64,000 bases of DNA from JAPPHA01 sp965242975 (GCA_965242975.1 CBDETS010000007.1:3224001-3288000), one strand, 5' to 3'; shown: positions 16,190-26,384, counted from the stretch's first letter. Translations and numbers: made by a program. The notes: generated by a model from the letters alone, not told the origin.

Positions 16190-17497
16190 GTGACCAACCA
16201 CATTGCAAAACCCGGAATGGCCGAACGCGCCGCGACCCTCGACCACCTGCTTCGCGTTTTCCGCGACCGGCAGATGCTGGCAGACGATCCAGGGTTCGGG
16301 ACGATCCGGAACCTTGATTCATCCGGAAGGGCCGCGGCCAAACGGCGTGCCCGCTCGGTTCTCCGCCACAACGATGCGTTGGACGACATCCTTTCGCGCT
16401 ACGTCAGGCGCAAGCCCCCCCTGAAGATCCTTCTCATCCTCAAGATCGTCGCAGCTGATGTCCTCCTCGGGCAGACCCACGGGTACGCCGCCGTGAACTG
16501 CGGCGTCGAGTTGTCGCGATGGGTCTCGACCGTCCCCGGTCACCATGGTTTGGTCAACGCCATCGGGAGAAAGATCTCGGGAGACCGAGGCCTCATCGCA
16601 CCGACAAGCCGCCTTCCGCCCAACGCGCTGCCGGGCCCGCTCTTTCGCGAGATTCACGAGAGGCTGGGCACGGATGTCGTCTCGAAACTGGAACGCGCGC
16701 ATGCCCGGCCTGTACCGCTCGACGTGACGCCACGCGATGCCGACGCCCGCTTCGACCTGGCAGAAAGGCTGGATGCGGTCGTTCTCCCTACCGGGACCCT
16801 GCGCATCGGCTCGCCACGCGGTCCGGTCTCGGGGCTTCCGGGATATGACGACGGACTCTGGTGGGTTCAGGACGCCGCCGCCGCACTCGCCGCGCCCTGC
16901 CTCGGGCCGGTCCGGAATGCCAGAGTCCTCGATGTCTGTGCGGCGCCAGGGGGCAAGGCGATGCAGCTCGCGGCGGCCGGCGCGATTCTGACGGCGGTCG
17001 ACAAGTCACCCACCAGGCTCAGGCGGCTCGAGGCCAATCTTCGCCGCACCGGCCTCGAAGCCACGGTCGTTGCCGCTGACGCATTGACCTGGAGTCCGGA
17101 CTCGCGATTCGACGCGGTTCTGATCGATCCGCCCTGCACGGCAACGGGAACCATGCGCCGCCACCCGGAGCTTCAATTCATCCGCGATCTTGACCGGATC
17201 GACGACCTGGTCTCCCTCCAGGCGAAACTGCTGGACCGCGCGGCTGCCTGGGTTGTTCCTGGTGGACGGATGGTCATGAGCACATGCTCCCTGTTTTCGG
17301 CCGAAGGCGAGAAGCAGGCGGACCGGTTTCTTGATCGCCACCCTGACTGGGTCATCGAATCCGTGCGTGACGTCCTGACCGGGGTCCAGGAGGATTGGAT
17401 GCTCCCGACCGGCGCGCTGCGTACACGTCCGGATCATTGGGAGGAATACGGAGGAATGGACGGGTTTTTCATCGTGAGATTTCGCCGTCTTCGCTGA
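16190..17497 (+). CDS. rsmB: RsmB-type rRNA (cytosine-C5) methyltransferase
   Basis: 435 residues. Residues about 10-140 form an NusB-like RNA-binding domain, and the rest is a SAM methyltransferase of the NOL1/NOP2/Sun family. DVCAAPGGK (248-256) binds SAM, DPPCTATG (313-320) contains the release cysteine, and STCSL (364-368) holds the nucleophile cysteine. Family members methylate C967 of 16S rRNA. It starts one of the conserved blocks leading to purH. Confidence 0.94.
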   Translation: MTNHIAKPGMAERAATLDHLLRVFRDRQMLADDPGFGTIRNLDSSGRAAAKRRARSVLRHNDALDDILSRYVRRKPPLKILLILKIVAADVLLGQTHGYAAVNCGVELSRWVSTVPGHHGLVNAIGRKISGDRGLIAPTSRLPPNALPGPLFREIHERLGTDVVSKLERAHARPVPLDVTPRDADARFDLAERLDAVVLPTGTLRIGSPRGPVSGLPGYDDGLWWVQDAAAALAAPCLGPVRNARVLDVCAAPGGKAMQLAAAGAILTAVDKSPTRLRRLEANLRRTGLEATVVAADALTWSPDSRFDAVLIDPPCTATGTMRRHPELQFIRDLDRIDDLVSLQAKLLDRAAAWVVPGGRMVMSTCSLFSAEGEKQADRFLDRHPDWVIESVRDVLTGVQEDWMLPTGALRTRPDHWEEYGGMDGFFIVRFRRLR

Positions 17498-17886
17498 AAC
17501 GGGAACGTATGTGCTGGGCCCCACGGCAGAAACCCTGGCCGGGTTTTCAATGATCTCCCGGGACAACCATGTTCCGGACGACTCTCTGAATTTTGCACTC
17601 CTCCAGGGCAACTGAACGAATACGACAACGGTTGCTCATGCTCTTGAACCGAAGTTCTTCGAGGGAGATCAGAATTAGCCTTTCCGGGAGAAAACGAGCG
17701 ACGCGTTACGCGGGCGGAGAATGCGGACAATCCGGACCTGTCCCTCAACGCATCCGGGACAGGGTTGACACGGCGCGGATTTGCCAAAGCGCCTCGAGGT
17801 TCGTGCCAAAGCCACCGCGCTGACAGTTCCGTCCATCGCCGACAAGGCCGTGACGTTTCACCCGCTTCGATATTCCCTTACTCGGT
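17498..17886. other. Gap without recognisable gene
   Basis: 389 bp between the convergent ends of rsmB and the sulfotransferase gene. Frames are short and show no family likeness; no strong terminator hairpin was found by eye. Confidence 0.45.
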
Positions 17887-18684
17887 CTATTTCAGTTCGT
17901 AGCCCAACGTCTTCCCGACTTCCCCGCAAATTGACCAAACTTCGAGGGCTCTTTTGTCGCCTTCCACCCAACAGCGACGACGCTTGCTGTCAATGATCCT
18001 CCCAACAGCGCTTTCAGTTTCCGGAATGTCGAGAAAACGGGCAATTGCATCCGATACGGTTTGTGCGTCCGCGCACAGATCCTCGAACCGAATTTCCAGG
18101 TATCGATTTGAGCCCAGTTCCCTGCCAAACTGAATGGCCCCTTGTACCTGAAAAACCCAAGAGGCCGAATTGCGGATGTAATCGTCATCGTCGCCTGGAT
18201 CTCCACGCCAACCCAGCCACGAGTAAGCGGCACGAAGTGTCGCCGCACCGACAGGGTGGTCTGTGCGCGATGTCACGTGAGTGCTCCTTAGGCAGGTATC
18301 GACGGGATGGCGCACCAGGTGGACGAACTTGGCGTTCGGAAACGCCTGTACGACTTCCGGCAATATCAACATCGTCTCCGGAAGCTTCCATCCCCAGAGC
18401 TGGTCTTCCTTCCATTGGCCCCTGTTGAGAATGTTCTCTGCGCACCCTGACAATTCCTCGTGCCAACGCCCGCGCACGGGTGCGCCATCCGTGAGCTTAC
18501 GAACGGAGGATTCATATTGTACTCCGATCCATTCAACGGAATCTTCGGATCCATTCAAACGGTTTCCGAGAAACACTCCGTGTTCTTGCAGCACCATGGA
18601 CAGAAGCCGGGTCCCGCTGCCCCCCCGCCCGGTCGCGACGACAGGCTGCGAAAGAGTGCTTGCAGAAGCTTTGGTCGATCTCAT
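17887..18684 (-). CDS. Sulfotransferase family protein
   Basis: 265 residues. ATGRGGSGTRLLSMVLQEHG (residues 17-36) is the 5'-phosphosulfate loop binding PAPS, and FVHLVRHPVDTCLRS (120-134) is the 3'-phosphate-binding segment with the RHP...S pattern. Such enzymes move sulfate from PAPS to a carbohydrate, lipid or protein hydroxyl. No signal peptide. ATG 18684 is preceded by AGGAAAAATC. It is transcribed against rsmB and the heparinase gene on either side, and its DNA seems richer in A+T than its neighbours, so it may be an insertion into the rsmB-heparinase-purH block. Confidence 0.88.
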   Translation of the reverse strand: MRSTKASASTLSQPVVATGRGGSGTRLLSMVLQEHGVFLGNRLNGSEDSVEWIGVQYESSVRKLTDGAPVRGRWHEELSGCAENILNRGQWKEDQLWGWKLPETMLILPEVVQAFPNAKFVHLVRHPVDTCLRSTHVTSRTDHPVGAATLRAAYSWLGWRGDPGDDDDYIRNSASWVFQVQGAIQFGRELGSNRYLEIRFEDLCADAQTVSDAIARFLDIPETESAVGRIIDSKRRRCWVEGDKRALEVWSICGEVGKTLGYELK

Positions 18685-19105
18685 CAAGATTTTTCCTGCT
18701 CACGGGTACCTGCCGACCCAAATATCTGCATTCCCATCCGGAGTAAAATTCGAACGCACGAATTTGGCGGCGCCGGAAAAAACCATGTCATCACTAGTCG
18801 TCCCCTGTTGGGTCGTCGTTGGCAGATCCGACGGCAGCCAAGTATCGAATTTTCATCCGGCGCTCCTCGACACATGCGAAGCTCCCGAGCGCAGTTTGAC
18901 GCAATCCTCCAAAAGGGGACCAGTTCCGCTTGCCGAATTTCGCAAAAAAGGAAAATATGTGACGTCTCCACACGGGATGGACGGAAACCGATGAAGTGAG
19001 TCAACCCCCTGTAAGTCCACCGAAATCGCGAAAAAAGGGGATGCGCCCGCCACAACCAGTCGCCAATTCCTTTCTCAACTCGAACCTTTGTATGGTCCGG
19101 CCTGA
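18685..19105. other. Divergent intergenic region, no gene seen
   Basis: 421 bp between the sulfotransferase start and the heparinase-like start. An open minus-strand frame covers it but has no homology-like pattern and would overlap the next gene. Promoters for both flanking genes should lie here. Confidence 0.45.
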
Positions 19106-20794
19106 ATGGCATCACTTTTGACAAATCTGGGGAAACGGGTCCGGGCAGCAGCCGACAGAAAAGCCATCCGCAAGTCCCGGCGTTATCCTTCCGCATCCGT
19201 TACCCGGTTTCGGCCAGCACCCAAACCCGCGGGAAATCCGGTTCTTGGCACCGAACTGGCTTCAGGTCAGTTTTTTCTTTCCGGCCGGGAATTTTCGATT
19301 GCGGACAACTCGATCTGGAACCTGAAGTTCCCGTCATCGTCACATTTCGATCTTCTGCACGGCTTCGGCTGGCTCGATGATCTCGCCTCGGAAGGATCAA
19401 TTCACTCTCGGTCGCTTGCAATGGTCTGGACCCTCGAGTGGATCGAACGATTCGGACACGGAGACCCCGCCTGGAGTTGGACGCCGGCGACGACCGGGCA
19501 GCGGACCATACGCTGGCTGAATCATTTCGACTTCCTCACGGCAACGATGGATTCAGAGGAAATCGAAGGTTTCGAGTCATCTCTGACCCACCAGATCTGG
19601 TTCCTGAACAAGCGGGCGCGTTCTTCGTCTGATGGCCTGCCTGCCCTCGAAGCGCTGACGGGCCTGATCTACGGAATCGCCGCGATCGACCTTCGCCCGA
19701 CACTGGCTGCCCGCGCGTCGGGCTGGATCTCGTCCTGGATTTCGCAAAACATCGACCCGGAAGGCGGCCTGCCATCGCGGAATCCGCAACAGCTCTCGCA
19801 GGCACTCATCCTCATGTCCTGGGCCGCCGATGCGATTCGGGCGTCCGGCCTGGAACCCGCTCAGTCGTATCTCGCCGCAATGCACCGGGCCGCGGCTACG
19901 GTGAGGAAAGTCCGGCTCGGAAACGGCGCGCTTGCACGTTTTCACGGAGGAGACGCGGGATCCACCGCCCTGATTGACCACACGATCGCGGAGCTTGATC
20001 ATGACCCGGTTGACGACAAGACGTCTTCAATGGGGTTCACACGGATGACCAATGGCGCCTCCGTCCTGGTCATGGATACCGGGCCCTGGCCAGAACCGGC
20101 GCACCCGGAGACGGCCTTTTGTTCGACACTCGCTTTCGAGTTCACGTCCGGACGGATTCCCGTGTTGATCAATGCGGGACCCGCCATTCTTGATGACGCG
20201 GAAACCGAAGAGTTCGCCAGGTCACCGGCGGCCCACAACACGCTCTGGATCGCAGATGGGCTCTACCCTCTCGACGCACCCCCGATTCGACCCGATCCAC
20301 CTCGGTCGGTTTCCGGAAGAACCGGGTCCAATCACCTTGGATCCGCGCTTCTCGCCCACCATGACGGATATGCGCACAAGTTCGGATTTGTTCACTCCAG
20401 GCGGGTCGAGTTGACCGAAAACGGATTTGCTCTTCGGGGCGAGGATCGCCTTTATCCGGACCCGTCCGGGAGCGGGAACGAACATTTGTCGGCAGCTGGC
20501 CCCGAAGGCATAACGGGAAACACCGTTCTGATCGGGTTCTGTGTTCATCCGGGCGTCACGGTCCGTGTTGACAGTGATGACAGCGTCGTTCATCTCGTGC
20601 TGCCGAATGGCGAGACGTGGGAATTCGGGATCAGCGGTGGCGCCTTGGCGCTCCTTCCCGCGACGGTGATGGAATTGGATCGCAATGAACTGGTTGCCAC
20701 GACCCGAATTGTGGTGTCTTCACGGATTCAGCACGTCAAGAGCCTCATCCGGTGGTCTTTCGTCTGTGTTGACAGGGGCCGGTTCCCAAGCTGA
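19106..20794 (+). CDS. Heparinase II/III family protein
   Basis: 562 residues. The N-terminal half is helical (alpha/alpha toroid: IWNLKFPSSSHFDLLHGFGW, ALTGLIYGIAAIDLRP, GGLPSRNPQQLSQALILMSW). The C-terminal half is beta-rich and starts with the family stretch GNGALARFHGGD, with SPAAHNTLWIADG carrying the conserved histidine-asparagine. Family enzymes are polysaccharide lyases, and this version regularly precedes purH in alphaproteobacteria. It lacks a clear signal peptide. Substrate not known; an anionic cell-surface polymer is possible. Confidence 0.92.
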   Translation: MASLLTNLGKRVRAAADRKAIRKSRRYPSASVTRFRPAPKPAGNPVLGTELASGQFFLSGREFSIADNSIWNLKFPSSSHFDLLHGFGWLDDLASEGSIHSRSLAMVWTLEWIERFGHGDPAWSWTPATTGQRTIRWLNHFDFLTATMDSEEIEGFESSLTHQIWFLNKRARSSSDGLPALEALTGLIYGIAAIDLRPTLAARASGWISSWISQNIDPEGGLPSRNPQQLSQALILMSWAADAIRASGLEPAQSYLAAMHRAAATVRKVRLGNGALARFHGGDAGSTALIDHTIAELDHDPVDDKTSSMGFTRMTNGASVLVMDTGPWPEPAHPETAFCSTLAFEFTSGRIPVLINAGPAILDDAETEEFARSPAAHNTLWIADGLYPLDAPPIRPDPPRSVSGRTGSNHLGSALLAHHDGYAHKFGFVHSRRVELTENGFALRGEDRLYPDPSGSGNEHLSAAGPEGITGNTVLIGFCVHPGVTVRVDSDDSVVHLVLPNGETWEFGISGGALALLPATVMELDRNELVATTRIVVSSRIQHVKSLIRWSFVCVDRGRFPS

Positions 20795-20907
20795 TTGCGG
20801 CAGGAAAGCCTCCTTCGCCGGCGCAGCGATTCGCGCCGGAGACAACGCCATGGCGACTCCGAAGCACCGGGGCACGGTGCGTTGTTAACGGTGTCCGGAA
20901 TCAAGAG

Positions 20908-22542
20908 ATGCTGACAAGAGTGAAATCAACGGACGGCGGCACGCCGAATGACGTCGTCCGCATACGCCGGGCGCTGATTTCGGTTTCGGACAAGTCGGGA
21001 CTTGGCGATCTGGTCCCAGTCTTGCGCCGATTCGGAGTCGAAATCGTCTCGACCGGCGCGACAGCATCGGAAGTCCGGCGGCTGGGGGCAGACGTACGGG
21101 ACGTTTCCGACCTGACCGGACACCCGGAGATCATGGACGGGCGGGTCAAGACGCTTCATCCGAGAATTCATGGTGGATTGCTCGCCGATCCGGGCGACCG
21201 TACGCACGCGCAGGCCATGGCGGAGCATGGAATCGAAGCCATGCAGTTGCTGGTCGTCAATCTCTACCCGTTCGAATCCACCATTGCCGATGGCTCGGAT
21301 CCCGGCACCTGCATCGAGAACATCGACGTTGGCGGACCCGCCATGATCCGCGCGGCGGCAAAGAACCACGCACATGTCTGTGCGGTCGCGGATGTCGACG
21401 ACTACGGGAGATTGGTCGAGGAAATGGAGCTGACCGACGGCGGGACCCGTCTGGCGTTTCGCCGCGAAATGGCGGAAATCGCCTTTTCGAAAACGGCTTC
21501 ATACGATTCCGCGGTCGCCGGTTGGATGGCCGCGCAGGCGGGCGGGACGCGGCCGCGCCGGAGGAGAACCTGGGCTGGTCGCTTCGTGCGAACTCTCCGT
21601 TATGGTGAGAACCCCCACCAGAAGGCGGCCCTGTATTCGGACGGCTCGGGGCGACACGGGCCGATCTCGGCCAGACAGCTCCAGGGCAAGGAGCTTTCGT
21701 ACAACAATTATTGCGATCTGGACGCCGGTCTCGGTCTGATTTCGGAGTTCGATCCGGATGTCGAAGGCGCGGCGTGCGTCGTCATCAAGCATGGAAATCC
21801 GTGTGGCGTTGCGTGCAGGACCACAGCTCTGGACGCGTATCTCGCCGCGCTGGAATGTGACCGCGACTCCGCGTTTGGCGGGATTGTCATATTCAATGCC
21901 ATGCTGACGACGGAAACCGCCAAGGCGATTTCCAGCGTGTTCACAGAGGTCGTGTCTGCTCCCTCAATCGAGACGCAGGCCGCAAGAGTCCTCGGGACCG
22001 CGATCAATCTCAGGCTTCTGGAAGTCGATCCGATTGCCGATCTCACACGCCCCCGCGAAATGATGCGACCGATCGCCGGTGGTTTCCTCCTGCAGGATTC
22101 AGGCGCGGGTTCCGCCGGCGCTGGCCTTGATGCAATCGTAACCGTCACCGAACGGCGTCCGTCGGACGATGAAGTCAGGGACATGCTGTTTGCCTGGCGG
22201 GTGGTCAAACATGTTACGTCCAACGCGGTTGTCTACTGCCGGGATCGCACAACGGTCGGCATCGGAGCCGGCCAGATGAGCCGCGTGGACAGTGCCCGGC
22301 TCGCGGCCTGGAAGGCCGGACGTGCATCTCCAAAGGGCAAGGACGAAGCTTCCGGACCGGGACTGGTGGCAGCGTCGGACGCATTCCTGCCGTTCCCGGA
22401 CGCAATTGCGCAAATGACGGCCGCCGGTGTCACCGCGCTCATTCAACCCGGTGGCTCCCGCCGCGACTCTGACGTCATTCAGGCCGCGAACGACGCCGGA
22501 ATTGCGATGATGTTTACGGGAATCCGCCAGTTCAGCCATTGA
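20908..22542 (+). CDS. purH: Bifunctional AICAR transformylase / IMP cyclohydrolase
   Basis: 544 residues catalysing the last two steps of IMP synthesis. The N-terminal MGS-like cyclohydrolase domain starts RRALISVSDKSGLGDLVPVL and has STGATASEVRRLG and DGRVKTLHPRIHGGLLAD. The transformylase part has RYGENPHQKAALY and VVIKHGNPCGVA, ending PGGSRRDSDVIQAANDAGIA and FTGIRQFSH, the family terminus. Length is normal. Confidence 0.97.
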   Translation: MLTRVKSTDGGTPNDVVRIRRALISVSDKSGLGDLVPVLRRFGVEIVSTGATASEVRRLGADVRDVSDLTGHPEIMDGRVKTLHPRIHGGLLADPGDRTHAQAMAEHGIEAMQLLVVNLYPFESTIADGSDPGTCIENIDVGGPAMIRAAAKNHAHVCAVADVDDYGRLVEEMELTDGGTRLAFRREMAEIAFSKTASYDSAVAGWMAAQAGGTRPRRRRTWAGRFVRTLRYGENPHQKAALYSDGSGRHGPISARQLQGKELSYNNYCDLDAGLGLISEFDPDVEGAACVVIKHGNPCGVACRTTALDAYLAALECDRDSAFGGIVIFNAMLTTETAKAISSVFTEVVSAPSIETQAARVLGTAINLRLLEVDPIADLTRPREMMRPIAGGFLLQDSGAGSAGAGLDAIVTVTERRPSDDEVRDMLFAWRVVKHVTSNAVVYCRDRTTVGIGAGQMSRVDSARLAAWKAGRASPKGKDEASGPGLVAASDAFLPFPDAIAQMTAAGVTALIQPGGSRRDSDVIQAANDAGIAMMFTGIRQFSH

Positions 22543-22648
22543 CGCCACCTGCCGGTGTCACCGCGAAACCGGACTCCGTCTCGTTTTCCTGACTCCGTGT
22601 CTCCACGATCAACAAGGTCTGGTCGAACACCCCGTTTTCGCGACCGGA

Positions 22649-23755
22649 TCATTGATCGTCCTGGAGCACGCCCCGTTCAATCTGGTCCGCTTCGATCGAC
22701 TCGAACAATGCCTTGAAATTGCCTTCGCCGAAACCGTCGTCTCCCTTGCGCTGGATGAACTCGAAAAAGATCGGTCCCACCAGGGTTTTCGAGAAGATCT
22801 GCAGGAGTACCCGGGTTGTGCCGCCGTTCACGACACCTTCGCCGTCAATCAGAACTCCGTGTTTCATCATCCTGTCGATCGGCTCGTCATGCCCCTGAAC
22901 GCGGGCGTGCGACATGGTATAATACGTACCCGGAGGAGGTGGCATGAACTCGATCCCGTTTCCCGAAATCCGGTCGATCGACTCGTAGATATTTTCCGTT
23001 GCCACGGCGATGTGCTGGATGCCTTCACCCTTGTATTCGCGCAAGTACTCCTCGATCTGGCTGTGATCGTCGGCGCTTTCGTTGATCGGAATCCTGATCT
23101 TGCCATCCGGCGATGTCAGCGCACGCGAGAAGAGCCCGGTCTGCTTTCCCTTGATGTCGAAAAAGCGGATTTCGCGGAAATTGAACGCCTTGGCGTAGAA
23201 ATCGTACCAGGTGCCCATGTTTCCGCGCACCACGTTGTGCGTCAAGTGATCGAGGTAGTAGAAACCGGCTCCCTGCGGCGTGGGATCGGGTACGCCCGAC
23301 CATTCGAATTCGGACTCGTAGCAGGATCCGCGCTCGCCGTAGACCTCGACAAAATACAACAGTGATCCACCGATTCCGATGACAGCCGGGACGTCCAGCG
23401 ACTTGTCCCGGCCGGTGTACTCCCTGGCTCCATGGTGGAGGGCGCATTCGAGGGCGTGCCGGGCATCCACGACGCGCCAGGCCATGGCCGGCGCGCACGG
23501 CCCGTGGGCTTCGACAAAACGCGCTGCGTGGCAACCCGGCTCGTTGTTGATGACGAAATTGATGTCACCCTGCCGGAAGAGACCGATGTCCCTTGACCTG
23601 TGGCGGGCCACCTCGACGTACCCCATCATCGTGAACAGCTCGCGAAGCCGGGTCGCGTCCGGATGGGCGAACTCCACGAATTCGAACCCGTCCGTGCCCG
23701 CGACGTTGACCGCGTCAATCCTGGCCTTCGGTGCATCATGTGGAAACGGACCCAT
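22649..23755 (-). CDS. hppD: 4-hydroxyphenylpyruvate dioxygenase
   Basis: A 368-residue non-heme iron enzyme converting 4-hydroxyphenylpyruvate to homogentisate in tyrosine breakdown. Two VOC domains are visible. The iron ligands are His170 (YLDHLTHNV), His248 (GIQHIAVAT) and Glu332 (FFEFIQRKGD). FGEGNFKALFESIE is the conserved C-terminal gate helix. ATG 23755 has GGGAGGACGCC in front. No other tyrosine-degradation gene is adjacent. It is convergent with purH. Confidence 0.97.
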   Translation of the reverse strand: MGPFPHDAPKARIDAVNVAGTDGFEFVEFAHPDATRLRELFTMMGYVEVARHRSRDIGLFRQGDINFVINNEPGCHAARFVEAHGPCAPAMAWRVVDARHALECALHHGAREYTGRDKSLDVPAVIGIGGSLLYFVEVYGERGSCYESEFEWSGVPDPTPQGAGFYYLDHLTHNVVRGNMGTWYDFYAKAFNFREIRFFDIKGKQTGLFSRALTSPDGKIRIPINESADDHSQIEEYLREYKGEGIQHIAVATENIYESIDRISGNGIEFMPPPPGTYYTMSHARVQGHDEPIDRMMKHGVLIDGEGVVNGGTTRVLLQIFSKTLVGPIFFEFIQRKGDDGFGEGNFKALFESIEADQIERGVLQDDQ

Positions 23756-24125
23756 GGCGTCCTCCCGTTTTCGGCCGCGCGTACGTGCCCTTCGCGCGAC
23801 TAAAACAAGATCCCGGCCCGCGGGGACTGGCGGCATGCTCACCCGGGGTTCGGGGCCACGGCTCAGTCACCTCCACATCGCATGGCAAGATCCGAAATGT
23901 CAAACGATCAGCTCAACGCCCCTCAACGCGCTCAACGCGACCGACGTACATTCGGTTCCCGGCAGTACCGCCGTTCCGCCGCGGCCGGGCCTTTGATGGC
24001 CGACGGCACGGCAGTCCCGAGGACCGCAGAACCGTCAGGTGCTCAAACCGTGTCGAAAACATCTGTCCTGACTGGTGGGTGCTGCAATATGATGGGCCAT
24101 CGTGCTCAACCAGGAAGATATCTCC

Positions 24126-24728
24126 ATGACCGAACAGGAAATCACCGACCTCGAAAAACAGATCGCGGAACTGACCATGACACTGAACCGGGAGCGCAGC
24201 AGGCTGGAGCCCGTGCCTGTGCCGAACTACCGTTTTCAGACACTGGAAGGCGAAGTTTCGCTTCTCGACTTGTTCGGCTCCCGGGACTTGCTGCTTGCCA
24301 TACACAACATGGGACAGGGATGCAGGTACTGCACGCTGTGGGCCGACGGCTTCAACGGGTTGCTCCCGCATCTCGAGTCAGCCCTGGCCGTCGTGCTTCT
24401 GTCAAAGGATCCCCCGTCGCTCCAGCGTGACTTTGCCGGGTCGCGTAACTGGCGATTTCGCCTCGCGTCGCATGGCGGAGGAGATTACATCCGCGAGCAG
24501 ACGGTGATGGCAGGTGTCGACAACATGCCCGGAGCGGTTGCCTACATGCGCACCGGCGATCAGGTGTTTCGCCGGGGCCGCGCAGTGTTCGGGCCTGGCG
24601 ACCTGTACTGCCCAATGTGGAACCTTTTGGGCCTCGCGGGCCTGGGCGGAGACGAATGGACCCCCCAGTTTCGGTACTGGACGCGCCCTGCGCAGCTCGA
24701 TGACGGAGGGAACAACGTCATCGACTAG
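24126..24728 (+). CDS. DUF899 thioredoxin-fold protein
   Basis: 200 residues. A coiled N-terminal helix (EITDLEKQIAELTMTLNRER) precedes a thioredoxin-like domain in which NMGQGCRYCTLWADGFNG holds a CxxC pair. The layout (YRFQTLEGEVSLLDLFGSRD, then ALAVVLLSKDPPSLQRDFA) fits the DUF899/AhpC-TSA-related family. AGGAAG before ATG 24126 supports this start. Redox function is inferred from the fold. Confidence 0.85.
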   Translation: MTEQEITDLEKQIAELTMTLNRERSRLEPVPVPNYRFQTLEGEVSLLDLFGSRDLLLAIHNMGQGCRYCTLWADGFNGLLPHLESALAVVLLSKDPPSLQRDFAGSRNWRFRLASHGGGDYIREQTVMAGVDNMPGAVAYMRTGDQVFRRGRAVFGPGDLYCPMWNLLGLAGLGGDEWTPQFRYWTRPAQLDDGGNNVID

Positions 24729-24930
24729 CGGGCGAACGGGTTCGGGCATCGCCTGCGCGTCGCCGCACCGGAAATGCCGGACAGATGTCCTGCATTCTGC
24801 CGGGGTGCTTCCGGGGACATTCCTTCCCACATGGGCCCGGGCATGACGTCACCATTCGGCAACGACGAACCCGCCGGGGTTCGTTCTCGTCACCGAAACT
24901 CGAACGACCGTCCGTCCAGAGGCTTGGATC

Positions 24931-25641
24931 TCACACCCGTTTGGCTTCAAACTCCGCCCAGACCTCCTCAAGCCTGTCGATGTCGAATCCCGGCTCGCGG
25001 GCGGGGCCCAGCACGATGGCCTCGCGCGCGACGGTCGTTTCGATGGCATCTTGCAGGATCGGAACGACCTCCCGCGGGATGACGAGCGCGCCGTGCCGGT
25101 CAGCGTGGACGAGTTCACCCTGCTCGACGACCATCCCCATGATCGTGACCGGCGCGCCGAATTCAACGACATGAACGAACCCGTGACTCACTCCGATGGA
25201 GCCCCCCAGGATCGGAAAGCCGTCGTCGATGGCGCCGAGGTCGCGAATCGCTCCGTTCGTGACGGCGCCGGCGAGTCCAAGCCCCTTGTGAATGGCGACG
25301 TGAACCTCTCCCCACCACGCGGCGGCGCAATCCGGGAAGTCCGTGTCCTCAATGACCGCAACAGCCGGACTGGTTCCCGATGCCATCGAACGATAATAGT
25401 CCATGCGGCGGGCGCGGAGGACATCGGGAGACTCGACCGGAGGCAGGAGACCGGCGATCCGGGCCGTTCGTGCGATTCCGACGATGGCCGGAGCTTCCGG
25501 AGAGGTATGCTGCATCGTGCCGCGGGTAAACCGGTCGAAACCCCGCGTTCCCTCGGCGACCTCGATCGCGTTACATACCGTTGGGGTATCGACCGAGCCA
25601 AGGAGCGCGAGCAGGTCTTCGGGGATTACATTTTGAGCCAA
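24931..25641 (-). CDS. RraA-like family protein
   Basis: 236 residues of the RraA / 4-hydroxy-4-methyl-2-oxoglutarate aldolase-like fold. The family signature GLAGAVTNGAIRDLGAID lies in the middle, preceded by DCAAAWWGEVHVAIHKGLG and followed by the core VVEQGELVHADRHGALVIPR. Members of this superfamily include divalent-metal aldolases and decarboxylases as well as the RNase E inhibitor. Its catabolic context (last gene of an ABC-transporter operon, overlapping the hydrolase by 16 bases) favours an aldolase or decarboxylase role. Confidence 0.88.
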   Translation of the reverse strand: MAQNVIPEDLLALLGSVDTPTVCNAIEVAEGTRGFDRFTRGTMQHTSPEAPAIVGIARTARIAGLLPPVESPDVLRARRMDYYRSMASGTSPAVAVIEDTDFPDCAAAWWGEVHVAIHKGLGLAGAVTNGAIRDLGAIDDGFPILGGSIGVSHGFVHVVEFGAPVTIMGMVVEQGELVHADRHGALVIPREVVPILQDAIETTVAREAIVLGPAREPGFDIDRLEEVWAEFEAKRV

Positions 25642-26384
25642 TGCCTTAATTCCTCATTCGTCTTTTCCGGTTGTTCCAATGTCGGCATGTGGCCTGCGCC
25701 GGCGATGACTGCCAGGTGCGATCCCGTGATCAGGTCGCGCATCAACTCATGCCGCTCGATCGGACACAGGCGATCCTCTTCTCCACAGAGCACGAGGGAA
25801 GGTACGGTGACTGTTCGCAGTGTCTCGCATTGGTCGGGGCGATGCCGAATGGCATGGGATTGATCCTGAAACACGTCGCATCCGAGCTCTTCCGCCATGT
25901 CCATGCACAGCCCGAGGATCCTGTCCTTTTCGGGTCCGTTTGCAAGGTAATTCGGCTTCATTTCGTCACGCATGACCGCCCGAAGGTCCCCGTTCAGAAC
26001 CCGTTCTGCCTGCGATGCACGAACAGTTGCCATTTCCGGCGTGTCGGCCAGCGGGTTCGTGTCCATCAATGCCAGGCGCCGAACGCGGTCAGGGGCGAGT
26101 CGGATGACCTCCATCGCCACGATCCCGCCCATGGACAGGCCGGCGAGCGCGAATTGAGGCGGCGACTGGTCAAGAACCCGATTTGCCAAACCGGTGATCG
26201 TGATTGCCCCCGTAAGCGGAATGAACTTGACTGAGCGTTCGGGCGAAAAGGCCGCAATCTGCGGGGCAAAGAGCCGTGCGTCGCACATCATGCCCGGAAG
26301 GAACACGAGCGGTTCCCGCACCACCCGACCCGTCAGGGCACGTCCGAAGTCAGGTTCACGTGCCGATCGGGACGACCGGTTCAT
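25626..26384 (-). CDS. Alpha/beta hydrolase
   Basis: 252 residues. LVFLPGMMCDARLFAPQ near the N-terminus, the nucleophile elbow GLSMGG, the acid region VLCGEEDRLCPI and the catalytic histidine GAGHMPTLEQPE form the complete triad of this superfamily, closest to esterase or lactonase types. ATG 26384 is the chosen start; frames further upstream lack homology-like sequence. It lies 131 bp after the ABC ATPase gene and its end overlaps the RraA-like start, so the two are coupled. Substrate unknown, possibly a lactone or ester of the imported compound. Confidence 0.87.
   Translation of the reverse strand: MNRSSRSAREPDFGRALTGRVVREPLVFLPGMMCDARLFAPQIAAFSPERSVKFIPLTGAITITGLANRVLDQSPPQFALAGLSMGGIVAMEVIRLAPDRVRRLALMDTNPLADTPEMATVRASQAERVLNGDLRAVMRDEMKPNYLANGPEKDRILGLCMDMAEELGCDVFQDQSHAIRHRPDQCETLRTVTVPSLVLCGEEDRLCPIERHELMRDLITGSHLAVIAGAGHMPTLEQPEKTNEELRHWLKM

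Noticed and set aside
18684..19196. Minus-strand open frame between the sulfotransferase and heparinase genes
   Set aside because: Overlaps the heparinase-like start and shows no conserved pattern; treated as intergenic.
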